A DNA stretch of 64,000 nucleotides from Streptomyces lydicus (lineage in GTDB: Bacteria > Actinomycetota > Actinomycetes > Streptomycetales > Streptomycetaceae): contig NZ_CP017157.1 of assembly GCF_001729485.1 (NCBI RefSeq), positions 7,502,001 through 7,566,000 on the forward strand. The letters run 5' to 3'. Of the stretch, positions 53,142 through 61,779 are shown one piece after another; within the stretch, counting starts at the first letter, position 1; every line of letters begins with the position of its first letter. The notes beneath the pieces are model-generated. The model made no database searches. It saw only the letters and a program-made list of their open reading frames with translations, and had not been told where the DNA came from. Position numbers and translations under genes: made by a program.

Positions 53142-54155
53142 ATGCCCCGCCGCCCCGCAGCGCTGCTCACCGTCCTCGCCCTCGCCCTGACCGGCTGCGG
53201 CGCCCACGTCACCGGCGGCGGGAAGGACCGGCCGGCCGCCGGGCACCGCCCCGTCACCGTCGAGAACTGCGGGGTGCGCACGACGTACGACACGGTGCCC
53301 CGCCGGGTGGTCACCAACGACGTCGGCATCACCGAGATCATGTTCGCGCTGGGCCTGGAGAACCGGATGGCGGGCTATGCGATGCCCGACGACCGGGGCG
53401 ATCTCGACGCCGTGCCCTGGAAGGCCGCCTACGGCAAGGTGCCCTGGCTCTCCAAGAAGGCGCTCACCAAGGAGATGGTCCTGGACGCCCGCGCCGACCT
53501 GGTCTTCGCGGGCTGGAACTACGGCTTCGGCGAGGACAACGGCCTCACCCCCGCCGCCCTCCGCAAGCTCGGCATCGGCAGTTACGTCCTGACCGAGTCC
53601 TGCCACCACGGCAGGGACAACGGCGCCCGCGGCGTGCTGCCGCCCCTGGAGGCGCTGTACACCGACCTGACGGCACTCGGGAAGATCTTCCACGTCGAGG
53701 ACCGGGCCGCCGCCCTGGTGAAGAAGTACCGCGGCCAGGTCGCCGAGGCCGCCGCGCAGGCACCGGCCCCCGGCCGCCGCCCCTCGGTGTTCCTCTACGA
53801 CGACGGCCGCGACAAGCCGCTGACCGCGGGCCGCTACGCCGGTCCGCACGACATCATCGGCAAGGCCGGCGGGGTGAACGTGATGGCCGACCTCAAGGAC
53901 TCCTGGACGACGGTCGGCTGGGAGACCGTCGTCGCCCGCGACCCCGACGTCATCGTGATCAACGACTACGGCGACACCTCCGCCGCCCGCAAGAAGGCGT
54001 TCCTGATGTCCTACCCGCCGCTCGCCGGCGTCTCGGCGGTCAAGCACCACCGGATCTACGTCATGGACTACGCCGAGCTCGTCGAAAGCCCCCGCAACCC
54101 GGCCGCCGTCGGCGCGCTGGCCCGCTATCTGCGGGGGCTAAAGGCGGCCGGCTGA
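53142..54155 (+). CDS. btuF: Vitamin B12 ABC importer binding lipoprotein
   Basis: A 337-residue lipoprotein with lipobox LALTGC (Cys19) after a short signal peptide. It belongs to the TroA/FecB-type binding proteins: ENCGVRTTYDTVPRRVVTNDVGITEIMFALGLE, a long connecting helix, then PSVFLYDDG and VIVINDYGD in the second lobe. It captures the ligand outside the cell. The riboswitch argues for cobalamin, although similar proteins bind iron chelates. The next gene, nur, follows 47 nt later with its own likely promoter. Confidence 0.88.
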   Translation: MPRRPAALLTVLALALTGCGAHVTGGGKDRPAAGHRPVTVENCGVRTTYDTVPRRVVTNDVGITEIMFALGLENRMAGYAMPDDRGDLDAVPWKAAYGKVPWLSKKALTKEMVLDARADLVFAGWNYGFGEDNGLTPAALRKLGIGSYVLTESCHHGRDNGARGVLPPLEALYTDLTALGKIFHVEDRAAALVKKYRGQVAEAAAQAPAPGRRPSVFLYDDGRDKPLTAGRYAGPHDIIGKAGGVNVMADLKDSWTTVGWETVVARDPDVIVINDYGDTSAARKKAFLMSYPPLAGVSAVKHHRIYVMDYAELVESPRNPAAVGALARYLRGLKAAG

Positions 54156-54202
54156 GCAGACGGCGCCTGCGCGCCCGCCGCGGCTCCTCCTACACTGACT
54201 GT

Positions 54203-54640
54203 GTGGTGACCACCGACTGGCAGAGCGACCTCCGCAGGCGCGGATACCGCCTGACCCCCCAGCGCCAGCTCGTGCTGGAGGCCGTGGACAGGCTGGAACA
54301 CGCCACCCCGGACGACATCCTCACCGAGGTGCGCAAGACCGCGGGCGGGGTGAACATCTCCACCGTCTACCGGACGCTGGAACTCCTGGAGGAACTGGGG
54401 CTGGTCAGCCATGCCCACCTCGGGCACGGCGCGCCCACGTACCACCTCGCCGACCGGCACCACCACATCCACCTCGTCTGCCGGGACTGCACGGACGTCA
54501 TCGAGGCCGATCTGTCGGTGGCCGAGCCGTTCACCGCGACGCTGCGTGAACAGTTCGGCTTCGAGACGGACATGAAGCACTTCGCGATCTTCGGGCGTTG
54601 TGCGGCCTGCCGGCGCAAGGCCGCCGAGGGCGACGGCTGA
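54203..54640 (+). CDS. nur: Nickel-responsive Fur-family regulator Nur
   Basis: A 145-residue Fur-family repressor. The winged helix includes RRGYRLTPQRQLVLEAVDRLEHATPDDIL and ISTVYRTLELLEELGLVSH. The ligands of the nickel site of S. coelicolor Nur are all conserved (His33, His86, His88, His90), as are those of the M-site (His70, His72, His126). The CRDC and CAAC pairs, typical of many Fur proteins, lie at 93-96 and near 133. It represses nickel uptake and sodF genes in S. coelicolor. A GTG start one codon later is also possible. Confidence 0.93.
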   Translation: MVTTDWQSDLRRRGYRLTPQRQLVLEAVDRLEHATPDDILTEVRKTAGGVNISTVYRTLELLEELGLVSHAHLGHGAPTYHLADRHHHIHLVCRDCTDVIEADLSVAEPFTATLREQFGFETDMKHFAIFGRCAACRRKAAEGDG

Positions 54641-54671
54641 GCCGGTGCGCGACGAGTCGTAGGCTGGGCCC

Positions 54672-55649
54672 ATGCTGCATCCGAACGCCAGCCCCCTGCT
54701 GTCGCTGCCCGGCGCCGTCCCCGCCGAGGCCCCCGACGAAGGCGTCGCCGCGCACTACGGCGACCTCTTCCGCGAGCAGCGCGCCCTCGCCGGCGGCACC
54801 GGCTTCGTGGACCTCTCGCACCGCGGGGTGGTCACCGTCTCCGGTCCCGAACGGCTGAGCTGGCTGCATCTGCTGCTCACCCAGCACGTCGGCGAACTCC
54901 CGCCCGGCCAGGCCACCGAGGCACTGATCCTGTCCGCGCACGGACACATCGAGCACGCCGTCTACCTCGTCGACGACGGCGCGACGACGTGGCTGCACAC
55001 CGAGCCGGGCGGCCAGGAGGCGTTGATCGCCTACCTGGAGAGCATGAAGTTCTTCTACCGCGTCGAGGTCGCCGACCGCACCGCCGAGTTCGCCGTGGTG
55101 CACCTGCCGGCCGGCTCCATCACCAAGACACCCGACGGCACCGTCGTACGGGAGACCCCGCACGGCCGCGACCTGTTCCTGCCGCGCGCCGACCTGGAGT
55201 CCTTCGCCGCGGAGCACGGGCCGGCGGTCGGCGTCCTGGCGCTGGAGGCGCTGCGCGTCGAGGCGCACCGCCCCCGGCTGGGCCTGGAGACCGACCACCG
55301 CACCATCCCGCACGAGCTGGGCTGGATCGGCACCGCGGTGCACCTGGAGAAGGGCTGCTACCGCGGCCAGGAGACCGTCGCCCGGGTCCACAACCTGGGC
55401 AAGCCGCCGCGCCGGCTGGTCTTCCTGCACCTGGACGGCAGCGAGGTCCATCTGCCGCCGCACGGCACCCCGGTACGGCTCGCCGCGGACGGCGAGGAGG
55501 GCCGCCAGCTCGGCTTCATCACCACCTCGGCCCGCCACCACGAGCTCGGCCCGATCGCGCTGGCGCTGGTCAAGCGGAACGTGCCGGTGGACGCCGAGCT
55601 GATGGCGGGCGGCACGGCGGCGGCGCAGGAAGTGGTCGTCGAGCCGTAG
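54672..55649 (+). CDS. ygfZ: YgfZ/GcvT-like folate-binding protein
   Basis: A 325-residue protein with the YgfZ signature KGCYRGQE (about 228-235) and a GcvT-like fold: FVDLSHRGVVTVSGPERLSWLHLLLTQHV at the N-terminus and GFITTSARHHELGPIALALV at the C-terminus. YgfZ helps assemble or repair iron-sulfur clusters using tetrahydrofolate. It ends near the convergent dtd gene. The 31-nt gap to nur suggests cotranscription. Confidence 0.9.
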   Translation: MLHPNASPLLSLPGAVPAEAPDEGVAAHYGDLFREQRALAGGTGFVDLSHRGVVTVSGPERLSWLHLLLTQHVGELPPGQATEALILSAHGHIEHAVYLVDDGATTWLHTEPGGQEALIAYLESMKFFYRVEVADRTAEFAVVHLPAGSITKTPDGTVVRETPHGRDLFLPRADLESFAAEHGPAVGVLALEALRVEAHRPRLGLETDHRTIPHELGWIGTAVHLEKGCYRGQETVARVHNLGKPPRRLVFLHLDGSEVHLPPHGTPVRLAADGEEGRQLGFITTSARHHELGPIALALVKRNVPVDAELMAGGTAAAQEVVVEP

Positions 55650-55685
55650 CCCGGCCGGCCGCCGGGGCCCGTCCGGCTTCCCTTC

Positions 55686-56111
55686 CTAGACCTCGACGAG
55701 CACCGTGAACGGTCCGTCGTTGGTCAGCGACACCTGCATCTGCGCCCCGAAGCGGCCGGTCTCCACGTGGGCGCCCAGCGCCCGCAGCTGTGCGACGACC
55801 TCGTCGACCAGCGGTTCGGCGACCGGCCCGGGGGCCGCCGCGTTCCAGGTGGGACGGCGGCCCTTACGGGCGTCACCGTAGAGAGTGAACTGGCTGATCA
55901 CCAGCAGCGGTGCCGAGGTGTCCGAGCAGGACTTCTCGCCCTGCAGGATGCGCACCGACCACAGCTTGCGGGCGAGCTGTGCCGCCTTCTCCGGGGTGTC
56001 GTCGTGGGTGACCCCCACCAGCACGCACAGCCCCTCCCCGACGATCTCCCCGACCGTCTCGCCCGCCACCTCGACGCGGGCACCGTCAACTCTCTGCACC
56101 ACAGCTCGCAT
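55686..56111 (-). CDS. dtd: D-aminoacyl-tRNA deacylase
   Basis: A 141-residue DTD that removes mischarged D-amino acids (and Gly from tRNA-Ala). [15 protein letters not shown] is the conserved start, [15 protein letters not shown] carries the SQFTL active-site segment, and NDGPFT is the second conserved block (most family members have NSGPVT or NDGPVT). The ATG at 56111 was chosen because the family begins exactly here. It is encoded opposite to rsiG. Confidence 0.93.
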   Translation of the reverse strand: MRAVVQRVDGARVEVAGETVGEIVGEGLCVLVGVTHDDTPEKAAQLARKLWSVRILQGEKSCSDTSAPLLVISQFTLYGDARKGRRPTWNAAAPGPVAEPLVDEVVAQLRALGAHVETGRFGAQMQVSLTNDGPFTVLVEV

Positions 56112-56286
56112 ACCCGCCATGATGCCGGTCGCCCGGGCGGCTTCGGACAGCCGTGCCCCTACGGGGGCCGTTCGGGTGCCATGGCCCTGCAGAAGCACCG
56201 CCCAGAGTGGCACGATGCGTGCACGTGGTGCGTTTCACGGACAACATGCCCTGGACGCGGCACCGGACGAGGGGACGGAATCATTC

Positions 56287-57066
56287 ATGAGCACTGTCGG
56301 CGCCGGACAGACACCCGGTCCCGTACCAGCCGCCCGTACGACATCGACCGGACACCCCGCAGCGGCCTCCGCCGCGCCGGACACCGGAGCGCCGGCCGCC
56401 GTTCCTCCGGTCCCGCCCTCCGCCTCCACGACGCACACCACCACCGCCACCACCTCCCCACCCACCACGACGACCACGGCAGCGGCTCGCTTCGAGCCCG
56501 CCGGCACCGAGGACGGCCCCATGCTCCAGGCAGGCCAGGCGCAGCACCCCCGCCCCCCGCAGCAGCGCGACCGCTGCCGCCCGGCCGCCGCTCCCGATCT
56601 GTCCGGGCTGGGGCTGCCCGAGCTGCGGGTGGTGCGGCGCGACTCCCAGCAGGAGGAGGCCGATCTGAGCTATCTGCGACGGCTGCTGCAGGGCCGGATC
56701 GACATCCTGCGGGCCGAGATCGCCCGCCGTACGGCCCAGCACTCGCCGCTGCTGGACCGGCTGCCGGAGATCCTGGCGGACCTGCCGTCGCGGCACCGCT
56801 CCTCGGCCCGGCACGTGACCCTCGGCACCCCGCACAGCGAGGAGTACCGCAGGCTGGCGGAGGAAATGCTCGGTGAGGTCGAACTGTCCGACCTCACCGC
56901 GCGCACGGACCAGGAGCTGCAGGACGCGATGGGCCGGCTGATCCGCTACGAACGGCAGGTGTCGCAGCGCCGTTCCTCGCTGCAGCGCACCACCGACGAC
57001 TGCAGTGCGGAAATCGCCCGCCGGTACCGTGAAGGCGAAGCACAGGTAGACGACCTGCTGTCCTGA
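56287..57066 (+). CDS. rsiG: c-di-GMP-dependent anti-sigma factor RsiG
   Basis: A 259-residue protein with two copies of the RsiG c-di-GMP motif E(x3)S(x2)R(x3)Q(x3)D: Glu124-Ser128-Arg131-Gln135-Asp139 and Glu222-Ser226-Arg229-Gln233-Asp237, each on a long helix. In S. venezuelae RsiG with c-di-GMP holds the sporulation sigma factor WhiG inactive. The first 100 residues are Thr/Pro/Ala-rich and probably disordered. An ATG at 56521 would give a 181-residue version closer to the conserved part. The linker between helices has HSPLLDRLPEILADL. The gene stands alone. Confidence 0.88.
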   Translation: MSTVGAGQTPGPVPAARTTSTGHPAAASAAPDTGAPAAVPPVPPSASTTHTTTATTSPPTTTTTAAARFEPAGTEDGPMLQAGQAQHPRPPQQRDRCRPAAAPDLSGLGLPELRVVRRDSQQEEADLSYLRRLLQGRIDILRAEIARRTAQHSPLLDRLPEILADLPSRHRSSARHVTLGTPHSEEYRRLAEEMLGEVELSDLTARTDQELQDAMGRLIRYERQVSQRRSSLQRTTDDCSAEIARRYREGEAQVDDLLS

Positions 57067-57121
57067 CCGGCCACGAGCCCCGGGCGGTGGGTCTTCCACT
57101 CCCACACCCGGAAGGCCGCCG

Positions 57122-58129
57122 ATGACCTCGTCCTCGCCCACCCCGATACCCGAGCAGGCCCCGGCACCCGGGGCGAGCACCGCCGCCCCGGTCCCGCCGG
57201 TCCTCGCCGAGGTCGTGCGCTCCGGCTTCGTCGAGGGCCGGCACCGCGGTTCGCTGGTGGTGCTGGCGGCCGACGGCAGCGTGGAATCGGCGCTGGGCGA
57301 CGTGGCCGCGCCGGTCTTCCCCCGCTCGACGAACAAGCCGATGCAGGCCGCGGCGGTGCTGCGGGCGGGTCTGGAGCTGTCGGGCGAGCGGCTGGCGCTG
57401 GCCGCCGCGAGCCACTCCGGTGAGTCCTTCCACCTCGACCTGGTACGGACGATGCTCGCGGAGCACGGGCTGACCCCGGACCACCTGCAGACGCCGCCGG
57501 ACCTGCCGCTGGACCCGGAGGAGGCGGAGTCCTACCTCGCCGCGGGCCGGGTCCGCGACCGCCTGGCCATGAACTGCTCGGGCAAGCACACCGCGATGCT
57601 GGCCGCCGCCGCGCGCAACGGCTGGCCGCTGGCCTCGTACCTCGACCAGGACCACCCGCTCCAGCAGCTGGTGGCCGAGGGCGTGCGCGCCGCGAGCGGC
57701 GAGGAGGTCGCCCACGTCGGCACCGACGGCTGCGGCGCGCCGCTGCTCTCGCTGTCCCTGACCGGCCTGGCCCGGGCCTTCCGGCACTTCGTGCTGGCGG
57801 AGCCGGGCACCCCGGAGCGGCGGGTGGCGGACGCAATGCGCGCCCACCCGGAGTACGTCGCCGGCACCCGCCGCCCCGACACCTGGCTGATGCAGGCGCT
57901 GCCCGGCACGCTGTCGAAGATGGGCGCCGAGGCCGTCCAGGCGGTGGCCCTGCCGGACGGCCGCGCGCTGGCCTTCAAGATCGACGACGGTGCCACCCGC
58001 ACCCTGGGCCCGATCCTCGCCCGCATGCTGCGCCGGATGGGTGTCGACTCCCCCGTGCTGGCGCGCCTGGAGGACGCGCCGCTGCTGGGCGGCGGCGTAC
58101 GGGTCGGGGAGATCCGGGCCGCGTTCTGA
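57122..58129 (+). CDS. L-asparaginase II family protein
   Basis: A 335-residue protein of the thermolabile L-asparaginase II type (not the type with the threonine-lid of E. coli AnsB). Visible motifs are EVVRSGFVEGRHRGSLVV, PRSTNKPMQAAAVL, AASHSGESFH, NCSGKHTAML and VGTDGCGAPL. The SGKH and GTDGCG segments are family hallmarks. The product hydrolyses asparagine to aspartate, or a related amide. Its first 30 residues are an extra Pro/Ala tail. Confidence 0.88.
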   Translation: MTSSSPTPIPEQAPAPGASTAAPVPPVLAEVVRSGFVEGRHRGSLVVLAADGSVESALGDVAAPVFPRSTNKPMQAAAVLRAGLELSGERLALAAASHSGESFHLDLVRTMLAEHGLTPDHLQTPPDLPLDPEEAESYLAAGRVRDRLAMNCSGKHTAMLAAAARNGWPLASYLDQDHPLQQLVAEGVRAASGEEVAHVGTDGCGAPLLSLSLTGLARAFRHFVLAEPGTPERRVADAMRAHPEYVAGTRRPDTWLMQALPGTLSKMGAEAVQAVALPDGRALAFKIDDGATRTLGPILARMLRRMGVDSPVLARLEDAPLLGGGVRVGEIRAAF

Positions 58130-58281
58130 CGCCTGTGCCGCCGGTGCGGCCGGACCGGGCGCCGCCCCGGGCCGGCCGCCACCATCGGCCCCTCGACCGC
58201 TGCCGCGACGGCCATGGCCTGCATAAAGTGGCGATGACAGGGCACACACGCAACATCCACCACAGCAGGAGGCCGGCGACC

Positions 58282-58713
58282 ATGAGTGACGCGAATCCCG
58301 AGCCGCGGGGACCCGAGTCGATCGAGCACGCGCACGATCCCGAGGTGCTGCAGCTCGCGGCGAAGGTCTTCGACCTGGCGCGGCACGGCGACACCGACAC
58401 CGTCGCCGCGTACGTGGACGCGGGCGTCCCCGCCAACCTGACCAACGACAAGGGCGACTCGCTGGTGATGCTGGCCGCCTACCACGGCCACGCGGCCACC
58501 GTGGAGGCCCTGCTCCAGCGCGGGGCCGACCCCGACCGGCCCAACGACCGCGGTCAGTCGCCGCTGGCCGGCGCGGTGTTCAAGGGCGAGGACGAGGTGG
58601 TCAAGGCCCTCGTCGCGCACGGCGCGGACCCGTCGGCGGGCAGCCCCTCGGCGATCGAGACGGCCCGGATGTTCGAGAAGACGGAACTGCTGAAGCTCTT
58701 CGGGGCGGAGTGA
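58282..58713 (+). CDS. Ankyrin-repeat protein
   Basis: A 143-residue protein of about three ankyrin repeats (GDTDTVAAYVDAGVPANLTND, KGDSLVMLAAYHGHAATVEALLQRGADPD and RGQSPLAGAVFKGEDEVVKALVAHGADP) with a short capping helix. Such small ankyrin proteins are protein-binding adaptors; the partner is unknown. The GGAGG site precedes the ATG. It lies between the asparaginase and FMN reductase genes without obvious coupling. Confidence 0.88.
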   Translation: MSDANPEPRGPESIEHAHDPEVLQLAAKVFDLARHGDTDTVAAYVDAGVPANLTNDKGDSLVMLAAYHGHAATVEALLQRGADPDRPNDRGQSPLAGAVFKGEDEVVKALVAHGADPSAGSPSAIETARMFEKTELLKLFGAE

Positions 58714-58747
58714 GGCCGGGCGCGGCGGGGGCCGGCCCCGGCGGCGC

Positions 58748-58778
58748 TTGACCTCAACTTCGCTTGAGGTCCTAGCGT
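58748..58778 (+). promoter_or_regulatory. SoxR-type (MerR-family) promoter
   Basis: TTGACC (58748-58753) and TAGCGT (58773-58778) are 19 nt apart, the overlong spacing that MerR-family activators need. The spacer contains the inverted repeat CCTCAACTTCGCTTGAGG (58752-58769), close to the SoxR box of S. coelicolor. It drives the FMN reductase gene 60 nt downstream. Confidence 0.8.
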
Positions 58779-58837
58779 CGGGCCCCGACGGCGACACCGC
58801 CGTCCGCGACTCCCCGCCACGCCACGAAGGGCCCCGC

Positions 58838-59404
58838 ATGTCCGCGCACTCGTACCGCCTCGCAGTGATCATCGGCAGCACCCGGGAGGGCCGGTTCGCG
58901 CCCGTCATCGCGAACTGGTTCACCCGGCACGCCGAGAGCCACGCCCACATCGACGTGGACGTCATCGACCTGGACGCCGTCCGCCCGTACGAACTCCGCC
59001 ACGGCAGCGAGGAGTACGCGTCCTTCGCCAAGCGCGTCGACGCGGCGGACGCGTTCGTCGTGATCACTCCGGAGTACAACCACTCCTTCCCGGCGCCGCT
59101 CAAGCACGCCATCGATCTGCTGCACGCCCCGTGGCAGGCCAAGCCGGTGGGCTTCGTCTCGTACGGTGGGATCTCCGGCGGCCTGCGCGCCGTCGAGCAA
59201 CTGCGGCTGGTCTTCGCCGAGTTGCACGCGACGACGGTGCGCGAGACGGTGAGCTTCCCGCTCGCCGGCAACCTCTTCGACGAGGCGGGCCGCCTGCACG
59301 ACCCGGCCCCCGCCACCCGGGCCGCCGACGCCCTGCTCGACCAGCTGACGTGGTGGGCGGTGGCCCTGCGCGAGGCCCGCGACGCCCGGCCGTACGGCGG
59401 CTGA
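58838..59404 (+). CDS. NADPH-dependent FMN reductase
   Basis: A 188-residue flavodoxin-like reductase. GSTREGRFAPVIANWF binds FMN phosphate and ITPEYNHSFPAPLKHAIDLL is the family signature (PEYNxSxPxxLKNAID). It probably reduces quinones, nitro- or azo-compounds. In S. coelicolor a reductase of this family is part of the SoxR regulon, and the promoter here carries a SoxR-type site, so induction by redox-active compounds is likely. No soxR gene lies in the window. Confidence 0.9.
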   Translation: MSAHSYRLAVIIGSTREGRFAPVIANWFTRHAESHAHIDVDVIDLDAVRPYELRHGSEEYASFAKRVDAADAFVVITPEYNHSFPAPLKHAIDLLHAPWQAKPVGFVSYGGISGGLRAVEQLRLVFAELHATTVRETVSFPLAGNLFDEAGRLHDPAPATRAADALLDQLTWWAVALREARDARPYGG

Positions 59405-59437
59405 CACCCTCGCCCGCGGCCCCCTGGGGCGCCTCCC

Positions 59438-60028
59438 CTAGGGGGCGCCCTCCGGGTCCGGGCCGATCGCACGCTCGACCAGCGCCGCGATCAGTCCCTC
59501 GGTCTGCTCGGTCGGCACCACCCCCGGCAGGGTCAGCTGCTCCAGCATCAGCCCGGTCATGGCCAGGTGGAGCAGCTGCACGGCCGTACGGTCGCCGGGC
59601 AGCCCGCTGTCCAGGTGGAAGCGGATGTCGTCGTCGAGCGTCGCCCGGAGGGTGCGGGTCAGCTCGGTACGCAGTTCGGGCCGCCGGGTCGCCTCCAGGC
59701 GCAGCTCCAGCATCGCCAGATAGCCGGTGCGGTTGGCGGTGACCCGGCGGTTGATCCAGCTCATCAGGTCGACCACCAGCTCCCGACTCGGGGGTGCCGC
59801 CATCACGGCCGCGACCTCGTCCGGGTCGGGCGCGATGCGCTGGTGGATCTGCCCGGTGACCTGCGCCAACAGGTCGTCCCTGTTGGCGAAGTAGTTGGAC
59901 GCGGTGCCCTTGGGAACGCCCGCGGCCTCGTCGACGGCCCGGAAGGTCAGCCCGCGGGCACCGTCCCGCGCCAGCACCTCGATCGCCGCATCCACCAGCG
60001 CCGTCCGCCGCTCGGGGTTACGCACCAT
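59438..60028 (-). CDS. TetR-family repressor
   Basis: A 196-residue TetR protein. The helix-turn-helix is ARDGARGLTFRAVDEAAGVPKGTASNYFANRDDLL (about 19-53). The ligand-binding domain has an RxExxLExTRRPELRxEL region usual in small actinobacterial TetRs. It is divergent from the VOC gene, and a 14-bp palindrome in the gap is a likely operator for both. The ligand is unknown. Confidence 0.88.
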   Translation of the reverse strand: MVRNPERRTALVDAAIEVLARDGARGLTFRAVDEAAGVPKGTASNYFANRDDLLAQVTGQIHQRIAPDPDEVAAVMAAPPSRELVVDLMSWINRRVTANRTGYLAMLELRLEATRRPELRTELTRTLRATLDDDIRFHLDSGLPGDRTAVQLLHLAMTGLMLEQLTLPGVVPTEQTEGLIAALVERAIGPDPEGAP

Positions 60029-60113
60029 TGCCTCGCACTCCTCGCTCCATCCCGCTCCTGCCCCTTTTGCCCGACGGCCCCTCGCCCGACAACGACCGCT
60101 TCCACAAGAGGAC

Positions 60114-60152
60114 TTGCAACCACTACAGCTAGAGTACTACAACTGCAGTTGT
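60114..60152 (+). promoter_or_regulatory. Promoter and palindromic operator of the VOC gene
   Basis: TTGCAA (60114-60119) and TACAAC (60138-60143) with an 18-nt spacer. The palindrome ACAACTGCAGTTGT (60139-60152) overlaps the -10, so a bound repressor would block the promoter. The divergent TetR is the natural candidate. Confidence 0.6.
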
Positions 60153-60194
60153 TGTCGTGGTCGGACGAGCCGGCCGCGAACGGAGAGGATCACC

Positions 60195-60608
60195 ATGCGC
60201 TTCGCCAAGCTCGGCACCGCCCTGCTGACCGACGACGTCGCCGCCAGCACCCGCTTCTACACCGAACACTTCGGCTTCCGGCCCGTCGTGGAGCTGGACT
60301 GGTACGCCAGCCTCCAGCACCCCCAACACCCCGACCACCACCTGGACTTCACCCGGCGCGGGCACGAGGCCATGCCGGCGGACTTCCGCGCCCAGGAGAC
60401 CGGCGGCGTGCTCCTCGGCTTCCTCGTGGAGGACGCGGCAGCCGAGGAGGCCGCCCTGCGCGCCAAGGGCGTACCGATCGCCGCACCGGTGCGCGACGAG
60501 CCCTGGGGGCAGCGCCGCTTCAACGTCTGGGCCCCCGAGGGCACCCTGATCGAGGTGCTGCAGACCATCGACCCGGACCCGGAGTGGCTGAAGTCCCAGG
60601 GCCTGTGA
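60195..60608 (+). CDS. VOC (glyoxalase)-family protein
   Basis: A 137-residue VOC protein, a paired beta-alpha-beta3 fold: LGTALLTDDVAASTRFYTEHFGFRPVVELDWYA and a second half ending FNVWAPEGTLIEVLQTID, where Glu is a metal ligand. Substrates of small VOC proteins range from antibiotics to methylglyoxal. It is divergent from a TetR gene that probably controls it. The preceding GGAGAGG is a good ribosome site. Confidence 0.85.
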   Translation: MRFAKLGTALLTDDVAASTRFYTEHFGFRPVVELDWYASLQHPQHPDHHLDFTRRGHEAMPADFRAQETGGVLLGFLVEDAAAEEAALRAKGVPIAAPVRDEPWGQRRFNVWAPEGTLIEVLQTIDPDPEWLKSQGL

Positions 60609-60696
60609 GCACGGCTGGTGAGGAGCGGCGGGCCGCCCGCCCGATAATGGGCAGGCGGCCCGCCTGGAGGGCATCGCGAGGGGGGGAGTTCGCACC

Positions 60697-61050
60697 ATGA
60701 GCGCACGCAAGGGCCCGTACGAATGCGGGCTGGACGCCGCGGTGGACGTCATCGACGGCAAGTGGAAGGTGCTGTTGCTGTGGGCCCTGGCCCAGCGGCC
60801 GCAGCGCTTCGGTGAGCTGCGACGCGGTCTGCCGAAGATCACCGAGAAGGTACTGACGCAGCAGCTGCGCGAGTTGGAGGCCGACGGCATCGTGCACCGC
60901 GAGGTCTTCCCGCACGTACCGCCGAAGGTCGAATACTCCCTCACCGACGCCGGCACCTCCCTCAACGAGGCCCTGGCCCCCCTCGGGGACTGGGGCCGCG
61001 CCCACATGGCCCACCTGGAAGCGACCTACCCCCGACGCCATCCGGCCTAG
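60697..61050 (+). CDS. HxlR-family transcriptional regulator
   Basis: A 117-residue winged-helix regulator. CGLDAAVDVIDGKWKVLLLW, QRFGELRRGLPKITEKVLTQQLRELEADGIV and VEYSLTDAGTSL are textbook HxlR/MarR-like features, with the Cys in the position that senses oxidants or aldehydes in relatives such as HypR. It may control the convergent SDR gene cluster or the VOC gene. Confidence 0.9.
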   Translation: MSARKGPYECGLDAAVDVIDGKWKVLLLWALAQRPQRFGELRRGLPKITEKVLTQQLRELEADGIVHREVFPHVPPKVEYSLTDAGTSLNEALAPLGDWGRAHMAHLEATYPRRHPA

Positions 61051-61089
61051 GGAGCGTCACTCTTCTGCGGGGAGGCACTCCGCCGGCTG

Positions 61090-61779
61090 CTACCAGGGCA
61101 CGGTCTCGTCCTGGTAGTTGAGGAACTTCAGGCCCGGCTCGCCGGCGTGGCGGTCGATCGTGTCCGCCACGCCCGGGATGGACTGGTCGATGGTCAACGG
61201 CGCGGCCGGCCCGCCGAGTTCGGTGCGGACATGGCCCGGGCACATGAGCAGCAGCGTGTGCGAGGCGTCGGCGTACCGGACGGCGTAGCTGCGCATCAGC
61301 TGGTTCAGGGCGGACTTGCTGGCGCGGTAGACGTCCTGACCGCCGCGGGTGTTCAGGGCCAGGCTGCCCTGGCGCGAGGACATGACGCCGATGGTCCCGG
61401 CCGGCGCGACCAGCGGGCGGAGGGACTCGATCACGCGCATCGGGCTGAGCGCGTTGGTGACCATGACCTCGACGAACATCTCCGTCGGGACCTCGCCGAC
61501 GGGTATGTCGCCCCGTGCGACGCCGGCGTTGACGAACAGCAGGTCGAGGGTGCGCCCCGCCAGGCGTTCGCGCAGTGCGTCGATCTCCGCCGGCTCCGTC
61601 ATGTCCAGCGACTCGACGGTGACGCGACCACCGGACGCGTCGGCCAGGTCGTGGAGACCGGTGCGCCGGTCGCCCCGGACGGTCCCGATGACGTCCCAAC
61701 CCCGGCGCGCGTACTCGGTGGCCAGGCCGAGCCCGAGGGCCCGGGACGCCCCGACGATGAGCGCGGTCCCGGCGCTCAT
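61090..61779 (-). CDS. Short-chain dehydrogenase
   Basis: A 229-residue SDR. The cofactor motif is VGASRALGLG (8-17), NAG in LFVNAGVARGD, Ser in MSSRQGS and the catalytic YRASK. The order is complete for a classical SDR. The ATG at 61779 overlaps the stop of the NmrA-type gene (ATGA). A likely target substrate is a small carbonyl compound. The LysR divergent from the NmrA gene probably controls both. Confidence 0.88.
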   Translation of the reverse strand: MSAGTALIVGASRALGLGLATEYARRGWDVIGTVRGDRRTGLHDLADASGGRVTVESLDMTEPAEIDALRERLAGRTLDLLFVNAGVARGDIPVGEVPTEMFVEVMVTNALSPMRVIESLRPLVAPAGTIGVMSSRQGSLALNTRGGQDVYRASKSALNQLMRSYAVRYADASHTLLLMCPGHVRTELGGPAAPLTIDQSIPGVADTIDRHAGEPGLKFLNYQDETVPW

